The notes below the pieces were generated by a model. That model was not told the origin of the DNA. It saw only the letters and a program-made list of their open reading frames with translations, and did not search any database. Of a stretch of DNA of 14,466 nt, positions 1-7,498 are shown one piece after another. Position numbers and translations under genes: made by a program. Source of the stretch: CAZIUL01 sp964542475 (lineage in GTDB: Bacteria > Planctomycetota > B15-G4 > CAYZWU01); assembly GCA_964542475.1 (NCBI GenBank), contig CAZIUL010000087.1, forward strand, positions 1 through 14,466, read 5' to 3'. How positions within the stretch are numbered: position 1 is the first letter of the stretch; every line of letters begins with the position of its first letter.

Positions 1-46
1 GCCAAAGTACTCTGCGATGATGAAAAGGGATCACCCCCTCGAAAAC

Positions 47-63
47 CATGATTTTCAATCATG
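47..63 (-). terminator. Possible weak terminator after the sulfatase-fusion gene
   Basis: A perfect 7-bp inverted repeat (CATGATT / AATCATG, 3-nt loop) lies about 70 bp past the stop codon of the minus-strand gene ending at 131. Read on the minus strand, the hairpin is followed by GGTTTTC, a short T-run. The stem is AT-rich and the T-run is only four bases, so this would be a weak intrinsic terminator. The rest of positions 1-130 shows nothing I can name. Confidence 0.3.
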
Positions 64-130
64 AGGTGAATGTGACATTAGTACCATGAGGAGTCAACAG
101 GAAAGATGAGGGACCCGGCAATCTCCCGCT

Positions 131-3130
131 TTACAGATAGCCCAACTCCTTGAGGCGGGCTTTCTGTTCGTCGGTCAGCTCATAGGCCTTGAGTTCTTCC
201 TTGCGGTCGAAAAGCTCCGGCCGCTTGATATGAAAGATATGCTTGAACTTCCTGCCGTGGGATTGAAAGCCCTGAATCCGGCCATCAAGGATTCGGGAAT
301 CTTCTGAAAATCCGTTTTTCAACCCGCTGAAACCAAAGAAGTTGTTTTTTTCACGCGGGTCCATCTCCACCGAGTAGAGCTCTTTTCCTTCCTTGTTCTT
401 GGTGTAGTACATCCATTGGCCGGATCTGATGGCAGCCTGCCCCGCATTCACAGGGTCGGTGCTGTAGGCGCTTAAACACACGCGCTGCCCGCTGAGCATG
501 GGCGCTTTCATGCTCAATCCCTGCATCTGCGCAGGGACGGAGAGCCCCAGGAGATCGAGGACAGTGGGTGCCACGTCAATCAGGCGAACCATGCCGGGCA
601 CCACGGTTTTTTCGGGAAGCACTCCGGGCCAGTAGAAGATGAGGGGCACTTCCATGGTTTCGCAGTTAAGGTTGTTATGCCCCATGCCGTTGTGCTCATC
701 GAACTCCTCGCCGTGGTCAGAAAGGATGACGAGCAAGGTTTCATCCATCCCGAGCAGCCCTTTGTTCCGGAGAGTATCAAAGAACTTGCCGAGGAGGTTG
801 TCGGTGTATCGGATTTCGCCGTCATATAAGGCTCTCAGGTGGCGTATGTCTCTTGGGGAGTTGGAACGCCCTTTGTCGCCGGCAAGCTGCTTTTTCCTCC
901 CATCCCAGTCGCTCTTGATCCAGCCGTTATAATGGGGATCGTATAGCGTGTCGTATGGAGGAGGCGGGCAATAAGGCCCATGAACCTGATAGGTGTGAAA
1001 AAACAGGAAAAACGACTCTTCAGGATCCAGGGTTGAAAGCCACTGATAGATGGGATGAAAGCTCTCGGGAAAAAGCTGGTAGCCCAGGGATGGGTCGTAG
1101 ACTTCAAAGCCGCGTTCGAAACCAAAGCCGCCCGCGACCTGGCTACCTCCTGTAAAAGCCCCGGTTCGATACCCGGCCTCGCTCATCACCTCTGTCATGG
1201 TGGTCAGCTCTTTGGGAAGCAAGGTGAACTTGGGCTGATTTTTAACCTGGCAAACCCCGTGCACATCGAGCCAGGTTGAGGTGAAAATGGTCATGTGGCT
1301 GGCAGCGGTCTTTGGCGCGTGGCTGATCACCTTCTCGAAGCGCACCCCCTGATCTGCGAGCCTGTCCATGACGGGTGAGGTTGTCCGATCGTATCCGTAG
1401 CAGGCCAGGTGGTCGGCACGCAGGGTGTCGATGGAGATCAGGATCAGGTTGGGCGGTTTTTCCCCCTCGGAAAGAGGCGTCGACTTCTCGGTTTTCACCG
1501 CGTAAAGGATGCGCCTTTCAGCGGTTTCACCACTGCCGAATTCCTTCTCATCCAAAAACCGCAGCCCCGCCTTGTCAAAGGGCGTGGCAAGCTGATCCAG
1601 GTGGTCTATGGGTTCGGGTAAAGGGAAGCCTTCATCATGATGGCCCACAATAAAATCCACATCCTGCGATCGAGCATAAAGGCTGACCCTGTTCACGCAG
1701 TCCCGTGGCAGGAGGTACCAGAAATTTCCGGTTTTGAGCGCCAGCCCGGGTTCAGGCGAGAGGACGATCTTTCTCGGGGCCCCGCCGGTCTTCTCGTGAA
1801 ACCAGGCCTGTTCCTTCTGATCCGCCTCAGCGCCTGAATCGTGCCTGCTGTAGAGCGCCAGAACCTCTCCCTTGGGAAAAAGGATCAACAGAAGGAGAAG
1901 CCAGGCCCAGATCCCCTGATGTGTCAGAAAGAAACCCTTTACCCGTTGATCGGCGAACGAGCCGACGGTCAGGCGAAAGGCGCGCATACCGCAGCCGGCC
2001 CAGAGAAGAAGGGGGATCCCCACGAGGATCGCGGTGCAGGGGAGAACCCCGTAAAAAAGCCATGAGCCTGCCAGCGGCAGAAAAAACCAGAGGGAGAGAA
2101 ACAGGTGTCGTGAAAAGAAGAAGGTTTTCTCCTTCCGATGGATGATCATTCCCAGGGCTGCCAAAGCGATCAAGATCCAGAGCGCCGTTGGTACGGCCTG
2201 ATAACTGTTCTCGCCGTCGTCATAAAGCGCGGGCAATGTGTCCAGGAGCCATTCCCTGTATTCACGCGGATGTTCATAAATATAAGCAAGAGGAGAGTTG
2301 GTACGGGCCAGCTCGAGGTTATAAAGAGCGTCGGCATCCCGGTTCAGAGTGCCGGCGCTGCAGGACCATGCGCCTGAACCGTCCCTGTTCTCGTGCAAGC
2401 TCTGAAAAAACTCGAGCCGGGGCCGGAGATTGAAGCTTCCGTTTTTCGAATAGTTGTACCACTCGTAACTCCCGGCAAAGAGCAGGAAACCCGCAAGGGA
2501 AAGAAGAAGCGCCTGTGAAAGACGGCGCAAGGTCAGCCGGTGGTGAACGAAGGCGAACCAGCAATAAGCGAAAAGCAGGGCCGCCATGAAGAGGAGGCTC
2601 TGGGTCATGGTGAGATATGCCAGCCCCAGTGAGAGCCCGGCCGGAAGAGCGAAAATGCAGCGTTTCTCCTCGATCGTCCTCCAGCACCACAAAATGCCAA
2701 GGGAGACAAAAAATAGGAGCACCGGCAAGGGAGTTGCTCGAACACCGGCGAGGACAAGAAGGGGAAATGCAACGAACAGGGAGACCGCAAAAAGACCCGC
2801 CTCTACGTGAAAAAGGCGGCGCCCCAGAAAAAAAAGCGGAAGCAGTGCAAGCCCGCTGAATAAAACCGCCACCCACCGGGCCGCCTCCGGCCACGAATCG
2901 ACCAGTCGATGGATGAGGGCGATCATTCCCGGATAAATCGGGGGGTGGTAGTGGTCTATCCCGCCGGTGAAGTATGGGGTGGCCAGCAGACCTTCATCGA
3001 GGCTCCATGCGTGCATGATATACGCGCATTCATCGCAAGAGAGCCCCCCCCCATCCACAGCCGGGCCCCGAACCAGCCAGCAAAGCCCAACAATAAGCCC
3101 AAGCAACAAAACCGTTTTGGATCTGCTCAT
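131..3130 (-). CDS. Membrane protein: GT-C/PMT-like N-terminal half fused to sulfatase-fold C-terminal half
   Basis: This is a two-part 999-aa envelope protein. Residues 1-420 hold about ten hydrophobic segments. After the first come an acidic DE pair (33-34, in CDECAYI) and HYHPPIYPG (60-68), both typical of the first periplasmic loop of PMT/ArnT-type GT-C glycosyltransferases, which use lipid-linked sugar donors. Residues 559-870 are a sulfatase/alkaline-phosphatase-superfamily domain. It has a metal-site Asp568 in SIDTLRADHLACYGY, HGPY at 717-720, DHGE at 805-808 and GHN at 817-819. Where sulfatases have C/S-x-P-x-R, this protein has Thr608-Ala-Ala-Ser-His. A Thr nucleophile is known in EptA- and LtaS-type transferases, so it need not be a formylglycine sulfatase. 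The start is ATG with a weak GAGG about 13 nt upstream. The topology puts the sulfatase domain outside the cytoplasm. The substrate is unknown; sugar, phospho-group or sulfate transfer on envelope glycolipids is inference. Confidence 0.85.
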   Translation of the reverse strand: MSRSKTVLLLGLIVGLCWLVRGPAVDGGGLSCDECAYIMHAWSLDEGLLATPYFTGGIDHYHPPIYPGMIALIHRLVDSWPEAARWVAVLFSGLALLPLFFLGRRLFHVEAGLFAVSLFVAFPLLVLAGVRATPLPVLLFFVSLGILWCWRTIEEKRCIFALPAGLSLGLAYLTMTQSLLFMAALLFAYCWFAFVHHRLTLRRLSQALLLSLAGFLLFAGSYEWYNYSKNGSFNLRPRLEFFQSLHENRDGSGAWSCSAGTLNRDADALYNLELARTNSPLAYIYEHPREYREWLLDTLPALYDDGENSYQAVPTALWILIALAALGMIIHRKEKTFFFSRHLFLSLWFFLPLAGSWLFYGVLPCTAILVGIPLLLWAGCGMRAFRLTVGSFADQRVKGFFLTHQGIWAWLLLLLILFPKGEVLALYSRHDSGAEADQKEQAWFHEKTGGAPRKIVLSPEPGLALKTGNFWYLLPRDCVNRVSLYARSQDVDFIVGHHDEGFPLPEPIDHLDQLATPFDKAGLRFLDEKEFGSGETAERRILYAVKTEKSTPLSEGEKPPNLILISIDTLRADHLACYGYDRTTSPVMDRLADQGVRFEKVISHAPKTAASHMTIFTSTWLDVHGVCQVKNQPKFTLLPKELTTMTEVMSEAGYRTGAFTGGSQVAGGFGFERGFEVYDPSLGYQLFPESFHPIYQWLSTLDPEESFFLFFHTYQVHGPYCPPPPYDTLYDPHYNGWIKSDWDGRKKQLAGDKGRSNSPRDIRHLRALYDGEIRYTDNLLGKFFDTLRNKGLLGMDETLLVILSDHGEEFDEHNGMGHNNLNCETMEVPLIFYWPGVLPEKTVVPGMVRLIDVAPTVLDLLGLSVPAQMQGLSMKAPMLSGQRVCLSAYSTDPVNAGQAAIRSGQWMYYTKNKEGKELYSVEMDPREKNNFFGFSGLKNGFSEDSRILDGRIQGFQSHGRKFKHIFHIKRPELFDRKEELKAYELTDEQKARLKELGYL

Positions 3131-3241
3131 AAACGATCAGCTACCTCATTTCTCCGGTCAACGACCATTACCTGCCCGCCGGATAATTCTGAATAGACTA
3201 TCCAAGTCATTAACTCAAGGAGCCTCTTGGCTCATATCGAC

Positions 3242-3247
3242 ATTATA
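3242..3247 (-). promoter_or_regulatory. Candidate -10 box for the sulfatase-fusion gene
   Basis: On the minus strand this hexamer reads TATAAT, a perfect sigma-70 -10 box in the context TATATAATG, and it would start transcription about 105 nt before the ATG at 3130. The -35 position falls inside the left arm of the inverted repeat (around 3265-3270) and matches TTGACA poorly. Confidence 0.35.
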
Positions 3248-3255
3248 TACCCTGA

Positions 3256-3475
3256 CCCGCATTTTTCATCCTCATCTGATGCGGCACCGTATATTGCGCT
3301 TGACGAATCGCTGTCATTCAATACAATATAAATCGACACGAGGAACACGACAACAAAACACCTGTTTCCGCTAACATTGCTCCTGGGCACATTGGTTTTT
3401 CAACTAACTCAGAAGCCCGTTTGTTTCATACTCTTCGTAGCGAGGTGCCGCAGCAGATGAGGATGAAATATGCGG
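3256..3475. repeat. Inverted-repeat element, 32-bp arms
   Basis: Left arm 3257-3288 and right arm 3444-3475 are inverted copies of each other with two mismatches over 32 bp. The same family occurs at 14015-14188. The left segment 3256-3300 matches 14015-14059 at 39 of 45 positions, and 3414-3450 matches the reverse complement of 14152-14188 at 34 of 37. The right part (3412-3475, read on the minus strand) is an intact, imperfectly palindromic unit of about 62 bp with a single central GGCACC. The left part carries GGCACC followed by GTATATTGCGCT, resembling the left end of the insertion seen at 14048. Confidence 0.8.
3300..3327 (+). promoter_or_regulatory. Candidate sigma-70 promoter for the deiminase gene
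   Basis: TTGACG (3300-3305), a 16-bp spacer and TACAAT (3322-3327) match the sigma-70 consensus at 5 of 6 positions in each box. Transcription would start near 3334, giving a leader of about 195 nt that includes the right repeat arm before the start codon at 3531. Confidence 0.45.
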
Positions 3476-3530
3476 ACAAGGAAAACCAACCACTCGCTTT
3501 TCTTTGAAATCCCAACCAAGGAGAAAACCG

Positions 3531-6224
3531 ATGAGGATGAAAACGTGCGTCTGTATGTGCCTGCTGGCTGTGTTATCCGGTGCATTCCTTCTTAACGGCG
3601 AAGCTTTTTCCCAGGTCCGGTCCATCCGGGAAAAACAGGAAAAGGGCAAGCCCCTGCCCGATAAAACCCGTAATGAATACAGGCCGCCGATCCTGCCTTT
3701 CCGTGCCGCGCCTCCGGGACCGGTCCACTCCTGCGCGGAATGGGAAGAATCGGAAGGAGTAATGACGCTCTGGTGGAACCACGATCTCATCGACAAGCTC
3801 CAGGCCGACACCAAGGTCTACATCCCCGTGGACAACCAAACGGAAAAGGACTCATGGATCAGCTACCTGAACTCAAACGGCATCCCCCTGACGAACATCG
3901 AGTTCTGGTTCATCATCACCAACTCCATCTACACCCGGGACTACGGGCCGTGGTTCATCTGGGACGCGAACAACGACATGGGCGTGGTCAACTACACCTG
4001 CAACTACGGATACTGGGATGATCTCTTTCCCAGCGCTTTCTGCAGCAAGTTCAGGATCAACTACTACGAGTCGGGCCTTGAGCACGTTGGAGGGAACTGG
4101 TACCCCAACGCGTACAACACCGCATTCTCCACCACCATGGTCTACTGGTCCAACTGGCAGATGACAACGGATGAGGTCAACCAGGTGATGTCCGACTGCT
4201 ACGGCACCGAGCAGTACAACACAGCGGCGGTGGCGCCGTGGACTATCGAGCACCACGACTGCTGGGGAAAGCCATCCAATCCCGAAACAATCCTCATCTG
4301 CGAGTATCCTGAATACTCGGAGTACTACCCCTACGGGGAAGCCATGAACGACCACTACGAAACCCTGGAGAGCCCCTGGGGCAGGCCGTACAGGATCATC
4401 CGGATGCCCATGTTCAAGATGAGCGGCGGCTGGTTTGAGTTCCGGCCGTACCTGAACGCGCTGGTCTCGAACAAGAAGGTTTATATGGCCGTGTGCAACC
4501 ATCCTGACGACCAGGAGGCGATCGCTGTTTTCCAGGAGGCGTTTCCCGGCTACGAGATCGTGGGCGTGGATCACATGGGAACCGGGTTCAACGACGCGCT
4601 GCACTGCCGAACAAGAAACTTCGTGAAACGGGATGCGATCAGGATCTACCCCATGCCCCCTGGCGATACAGAGGAGACTGCAGCGGATTACACGGTAACG
4701 GCCGAGGTGATCCCGCCCAAGGGAAACGCGCTTGTAACGGGCTACCCGGCGGTTCATTGGACCGCGACCGGGGGACAGCCGTACAACGACGTGGTCATGA
4801 CGCCCACGGGCCAGCCAAACGAATACGAATGCTCGATCCCGGCGCAACCCATGGACACCACGGTTTCGTTCTACATGGAAGCCGTGGACGACGGCGCGCA
4901 CAGCGCCATCTATCCGCTGGTGGCGCCGGACGGACTGATGAGCTTCAACGTGCGCGAAGACGTGGAGCCGCCGGTGCTGTCGCGGTTCATACCCACGCGG
5001 AGCGTGGCAGCGGGCCAGTGGCCTCCCGTGATCCGAGCGTTGTGCAAGGATGACATGTACACCCCCGAAGTGTGGGTGGAATGGTCCATCAACGGCGCGC
5101 CCCAGCAGGATATCGTGCTCGATCGCGAGCACATGTGCTACTGGTACAGCGGCGGGCTCAGCCAAAGCTCATCCCCGGGCGACATTGTGAAATACAGAGT
5201 GAAAGCAGCTGATAACTCAGCCGCTCAACATACAGATGTGCTGCCGGTGTTCGGCGAGGTCTGCTGCCCCGTGTTCGGCCCCGGGGAGAGCGTGGCTGTG
5301 GTTGAAATGAGCACCAGGCCTTACACCGGGCCCTTTCTTGCGGAAACGTTCGGAGCGCTCGACATCCCCTACACCTATTACACCGAGTGGCCCTCGGACT
5401 GGGATGAGCACGACAGATGGTTCATATCGCTCGGCACCACGCCGGACAACCACGTGTTGAACCGCGACGAGGCGATCGACATAACATCAGCGCTGCAGGA
5501 CGGGGATTTCATCTATCTCGAGTCGAGCGACACCTGGTGCTGGGATCCGGAAAAAAACACCCTGGCACCCTGGTTCAAGATCCAGCAGATTAGCAACGGC
5601 GGCAATTGTTACGGAGCGATCCAGGGCCAGCCCGGATCCCTCATGAGCGGACTCAGCCTGACCTTTGCCGGCGAGAGCGCATACAACGATGAGATAGGCG
5701 CGCTCACTGGCGCCGATTTGATCTTCAAATCGTACAATGACAACAAGGGCCGATCGGTTCTGTACAGCGAACCGGGCGGGTACAAGACAATCGCGAGCAG
5801 TTTCGCGCTCGGCGGATTCCTGGACGGGGACTGGCCTCAAACAAGAAAGAACGTCCTTTTCAGGATCTTCGATTTCTTCGACATGGGATCCATGGAGCTA
5901 TACGCCAAGGCCCGGGCCGAGCTCGGCGCCACGGTCACAGTGAGGCTCGAAGGATCGCAGGGCGATGAATACCTCATGGTCGGCTCTTTCGCGGAGAACT
6001 ACCTGCCAAGCCCGTACGGCGTCTGCAGGGTGGCGTTCAGCCACCTCTTCATCCTGGGCCAGGGCGTGTTTCCGGTTTCTGACCAGGTTGAGTTCGACCT
6101 GCTTATCCCCCGGGACGAAGCTTTCCTGGGCCTGGAAGTCCACCTCCAGGCGCTCGTCGGCGAGAAGATCGTTCCGCCCAAGAACGCACATTTCACGAAC
6201 CGGGAAATCCTGACCATAATGTAG
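3531..6224 (+). CDS. Secreted peptidylarginine-deiminase-family protein (PPAD-like), multidomain
   Basis: I chose the ATG at 3531, preceded by AAGGAG (3518-3523) at 7-nt spacing, over an in-frame TTG at 3504; this gives 897 aa. Residues 1-28 look like a Sec signal peptide (Met-Arg-Met-Lys, hydrophobic core, AFS-Q). Residues 65-375 match the PAD_porph family (PF04371), which turns arginine groups into citrulline and ammonia. The active-site elements seen in Porphyromonas PPAD are all present: TRDYGPW (Asp137), VGGN, HHDCW (His241, Asp243) and ALHC (Cys359). After the enzyme come two probable Ig-like beta domains (about 386-475 and 480-575), a Rossmann-like region resembling the amidotransferase-like domains of secreted proteases (585-785), and a C-terminal beta module (795-897). 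The signal peptide and length argue against cytosolic agmatine deiminase (about 350 aa). Free peptides, proteins or agmatine are all possible substrates. The gene stands alone. Confidence 0.88.
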   Translation: MRMKTCVCMCLLAVLSGAFLLNGEAFSQVRSIREKQEKGKPLPDKTRNEYRPPILPFRAAPPGPVHSCAEWEESEGVMTLWWNHDLIDKLQADTKVYIPVDNQTEKDSWISYLNSNGIPLTNIEFWFIITNSIYTRDYGPWFIWDANNDMGVVNYTCNYGYWDDLFPSAFCSKFRINYYESGLEHVGGNWYPNAYNTAFSTTMVYWSNWQMTTDEVNQVMSDCYGTEQYNTAAVAPWTIEHHDCWGKPSNPETILICEYPEYSEYYPYGEAMNDHYETLESPWGRPYRIIRMPMFKMSGGWFEFRPYLNALVSNKKVYMAVCNHPDDQEAIAVFQEAFPGYEIVGVDHMGTGFNDALHCRTRNFVKRDAIRIYPMPPGDTEETAADYTVTAEVIPPKGNALVTGYPAVHWTATGGQPYNDVVMTPTGQPNEYECSIPAQPMDTTVSFYMEAVDDGAHSAIYPLVAPDGLMSFNVREDVEPPVLSRFIPTRSVAAGQWPPVIRALCKDDMYTPEVWVEWSINGAPQQDIVLDREHMCYWYSGGLSQSSSPGDIVKYRVKAADNSAAQHTDVLPVFGEVCCPVFGPGESVAVVEMSTRPYTGPFLAETFGALDIPYTYYTEWPSDWDEHDRWFISLGTTPDNHVLNRDEAIDITSALQDGDFIYLESSDTWCWDPEKNTLAPWFKIQQISNGGNCYGAIQGQPGSLMSGLSLTFAGESAYNDEIGALTGADLIFKSYNDNKGRSVLYSEPGGYKTIASSFALGGFLDGDWPQTRKNVLFRIFDFFDMGSMELYAKARAELGATVTVRLEGSQGDEYLMVGSFAENYLPSPYGVCRVAFSHLFILGQGVFPVSDQVEFDLLIPRDEAFLGLEVHLQALVGEKIVPPKNAHFTNREILTIM

Positions 6225-6246
6225 GGGCGCACCTGCGTGTGCGCCC
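6225..6246 (+). terminator. Strong GC hairpin directly after the deiminase stop codon
   Basis: GGGCGCAC (6225-6232) pairs perfectly with GTGCGCCC (6239-6246) around a 6-nt loop, starting at the first base after the TAG. There is no following T-run, so it may act as an mRNA-end stabiliser or a Rho-dependent boundary. It resembles the short dispersed GC palindromes common in some genomes. Confidence 0.4.
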
Positions 6247-6307
6247 TCCATTGTTTAATTGGCGCATGCCGTTTTTCCCGGAGGGCGGCACTCTGTTGCC
6301 GACTCTT

Positions 6308-6444
6308 CTCTTCCGGCGTCGACGGAGCGACGCCCTCCATGCCGCCTTTTCTCTTCCGGCGTCGACGGAGCGACGCCCTCCATGCCGCCTTTTCTCTTCC
6401 GGCGTCGACGGAGCGACGCCCTCCATGACGCCTCTTCTCTTCCC
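6308..6444. repeat. Tandem 43-bp repeat, three units plus a partial fourth
   Basis: Units start at 6308, 6351 and 6394. The first two are identical over 43 bp and the third differs at a few bases near its end; 6437-6444 begins a fourth. Each unit contains the hairpin GGCGTCG-ACGGAG-CGACGCC (in unit 1: 6315-6321 with 6328-6334). A degenerate relative with a weaker stem precedes them near 6282-6307. Because 43 is not a multiple of 3, the apparent reading frames shift between units, so the array is not coding. The rest of 6225-6573 holds only the hairpin after the deiminase and a possible -10 box (TATTAT, 6530-6535) before the next gene. Confidence 0.9.
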
Positions 6445-6573
6445 TGAAAACTCTCTCCGCTCCCGATTTCGATTACAGGTCTCAACAGGTTTGAATTTCT
6501 TTTCACCGTGCAAATAAACTCGGGCTTCATATTATAAGAGACATGAACCGTTCCTGAAAACGAAAGGCAGATC

Positions 6574-7386
6574 ATGAACGATAACGAAGCACGAATAGTG
6601 GAAACCGCGGTGTCCGCTGCCCGGGCAGCGGGTGTGTACCTCAAAACCAATGTCCGCCGGCAACAGACCGTCCACGCCGTGGGTCAGCACGATGTGAAGC
6701 TCGAGGCGGATACGGAAGCGGAGAAGATCATCCTCGAACAAATCCGGGGCACCTTTCCGGACCATGCGATTCTTACGGAGGAGGGAGGCGCGGATGAAGT
6801 TGCCGGGGATTACAGGTGGACGATCGATCCCCTTGACGGCACGGTGAACTACTACTACGGCCTTCCCTACTACTGCGTGTCCATTGCCTGCCACGAGGTC
6901 GCGGGCGGCACCGGAAAGGAAAAAGGGATCGCCTCCCTTGGACGGCCCGTGGCGGGCGTTGTCTATGCCCCGCCCACGGATGATCTTTTCGTTGGCAGGG
7001 CCGGCCTGGGCGCAACACTGAACAACGAGGCGATCCGGGCGGGCGGCGTCAAGGATTTGGGAGAGGCGATCTTCTCCCTGGGCTACGGAAAGACGAACGA
7101 GCTGGCCCGGAGCATGGCTTCCGCTTCTGCGCTGCTGGCCGACCGGGTCCGCAAACTAAGAAGCTTCGGAGCGGCCGCCTTTGACCTGGCAAACGTAGCA
7201 TGCGGCCGCCTGAGCGGCTTTTTCGAGCTGAGCCTTCGCACCTGGGACATCGCCGCAGCCGCGGTAATTTTGGGAGAAGCAGGCGGAAAAATCCACGCAC
7301 AGGAGTTCGAGCCAACCAAGTGGCGGATCCTGGCGTGCGCCCCGGGCATCAGCGAAGAGGTCAAAACGATCCTGTCCGCTATCTAA
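6574..7386 (+). CDS. Inositol monophosphatase family protein
   Basis: This 270-aa protein has the usual length for SuhB/IMPase-type Mg-dependent phosphatases, which hydrolyse small sugar or inositol phosphates in the cytoplasm. The metal-site motifs are intact: TEEGG (Glu69), WTIDPLDGTVNY (Asp85, Asp88) and WDIAAAAVILGEAGG (Asp225). A residue stretch at about 108-124 (GGTGKEKG) is a small insertion before the PVAGVVYAP strand. The ATG at 6574 has AAAGG at 6-nt spacing. Substrate choice (inositol-1-phosphate, fructose-1,6-bisphosphate, PAP or another) cannot be read from the motifs. It is transcribed alone, with no gene overlapping it, so its neighbours say little about its role. Confidence 0.92.
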   Translation: MNDNEARIVETAVSAARAAGVYLKTNVRRQQTVHAVGQHDVKLEADTEAEKIILEQIRGTFPDHAILTEEGGADEVAGDYRWTIDPLDGTVNYYYGLPYYCVSIACHEVAGGTGKEKGIASLGRPVAGVVYAPPTDDLFVGRAGLGATLNNEAIRAGGVKDLGEAIFSLGYGKTNELARSMASASALLADRVRKLRSFGAAAFDLANVACGRLSGFFELSLRTWDIAAAAVILGEAGGKIHAQEFEPTKWRILACAPGISEEVKTILSAI

Positions 7387-7400
7387 TAAGGGGTTACGGG

Positions 7401-7460
7401 GAAATTTTTATTTTTTTACTGTATTACTTGACATATACACTAATGCAGTCGATAATACAG
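7401..7460 (+). promoter_or_regulatory. Strong sigma-70 promoter with overlapping inverted repeat (gntR operon)
   Basis: TTGACA (7428-7433), exactly 17 bp, and GATAAT (7451-7456) form a near-consensus promoter with a start near 7463. An A+T-rich tract (7402-7418) lies just upstream where an UP element would sit. A perfect 8-bp inverted repeat, CTGTATTA (7419-7426) and TAATACAG (7453-7460), brackets the promoter; its right half overlaps the -10 box. It is a reasonable operator for the downstream GntR protein, which is inference. The remaining leader to 7611 holds a second palindrome and a possible small reading frame. Confidence 0.7.
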
Positions 7461-7482
7461 GCGTGGTTCGACAACTGAGCAG

Positions 7483-7498
7483 GATGATCAAGATCATC
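7483..7498. promoter_or_regulatory. 16-bp palindrome in the gntR leader
   Basis: GATGATC-AA-GATCATC is a perfect 7+7 bp inverted repeat about 20 nt past the predicted transcription start. It could be an operator or a short RNA hairpin. It shares no obvious sequence with the inverted repeat at the promoter. Confidence 0.35.

Larger units (their letters stand above)
3131..3530. other. Divergent intergenic region with inverted repeats
   Basis: About 400 bp separate two divergent genes. I find no coding potential. The region holds candidate promoters for each direction and a large inverted-repeat element (3256-3475). Translations of the repeat in other frames give short reading frames ending in a Ser/Ala/Glu-rich string, which are repeat artefacts and not genes. 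Confidence 0.7.

Noticed and set aside
2319..2894. A 191-codon minus-strand frame overlapping the membrane half of the fusion protein
   Set aside because: It is on the same strand in a different frame, low in complexity, and conflicts with the well-supported GT-C motifs.
3873..5165. A long open frame (430 codons) on the minus strand
   Set aside because: It lies antisense within the deiminase gene, has an Arg/His/Val-rich composition without recognisable motifs, and arises from the C-ending codon bias of the real gene.
3531..6224. Agmatine deiminase of the putrescine pathway
   Set aside because: The protein has a signal peptide, is more than twice the usual length, and no N-carbamoylputrescine amidase gene is next to it.
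6308..6444. CRISPR array
   Set aside because: Units are directly adjacent with no unique spacers and no cas genes are nearby.
6193..6513. Arg-rich open frames through the tandem repeat
   Set aside because: They come from a 43-bp unit read in shifting frames and overlap the end of the deiminase gene.
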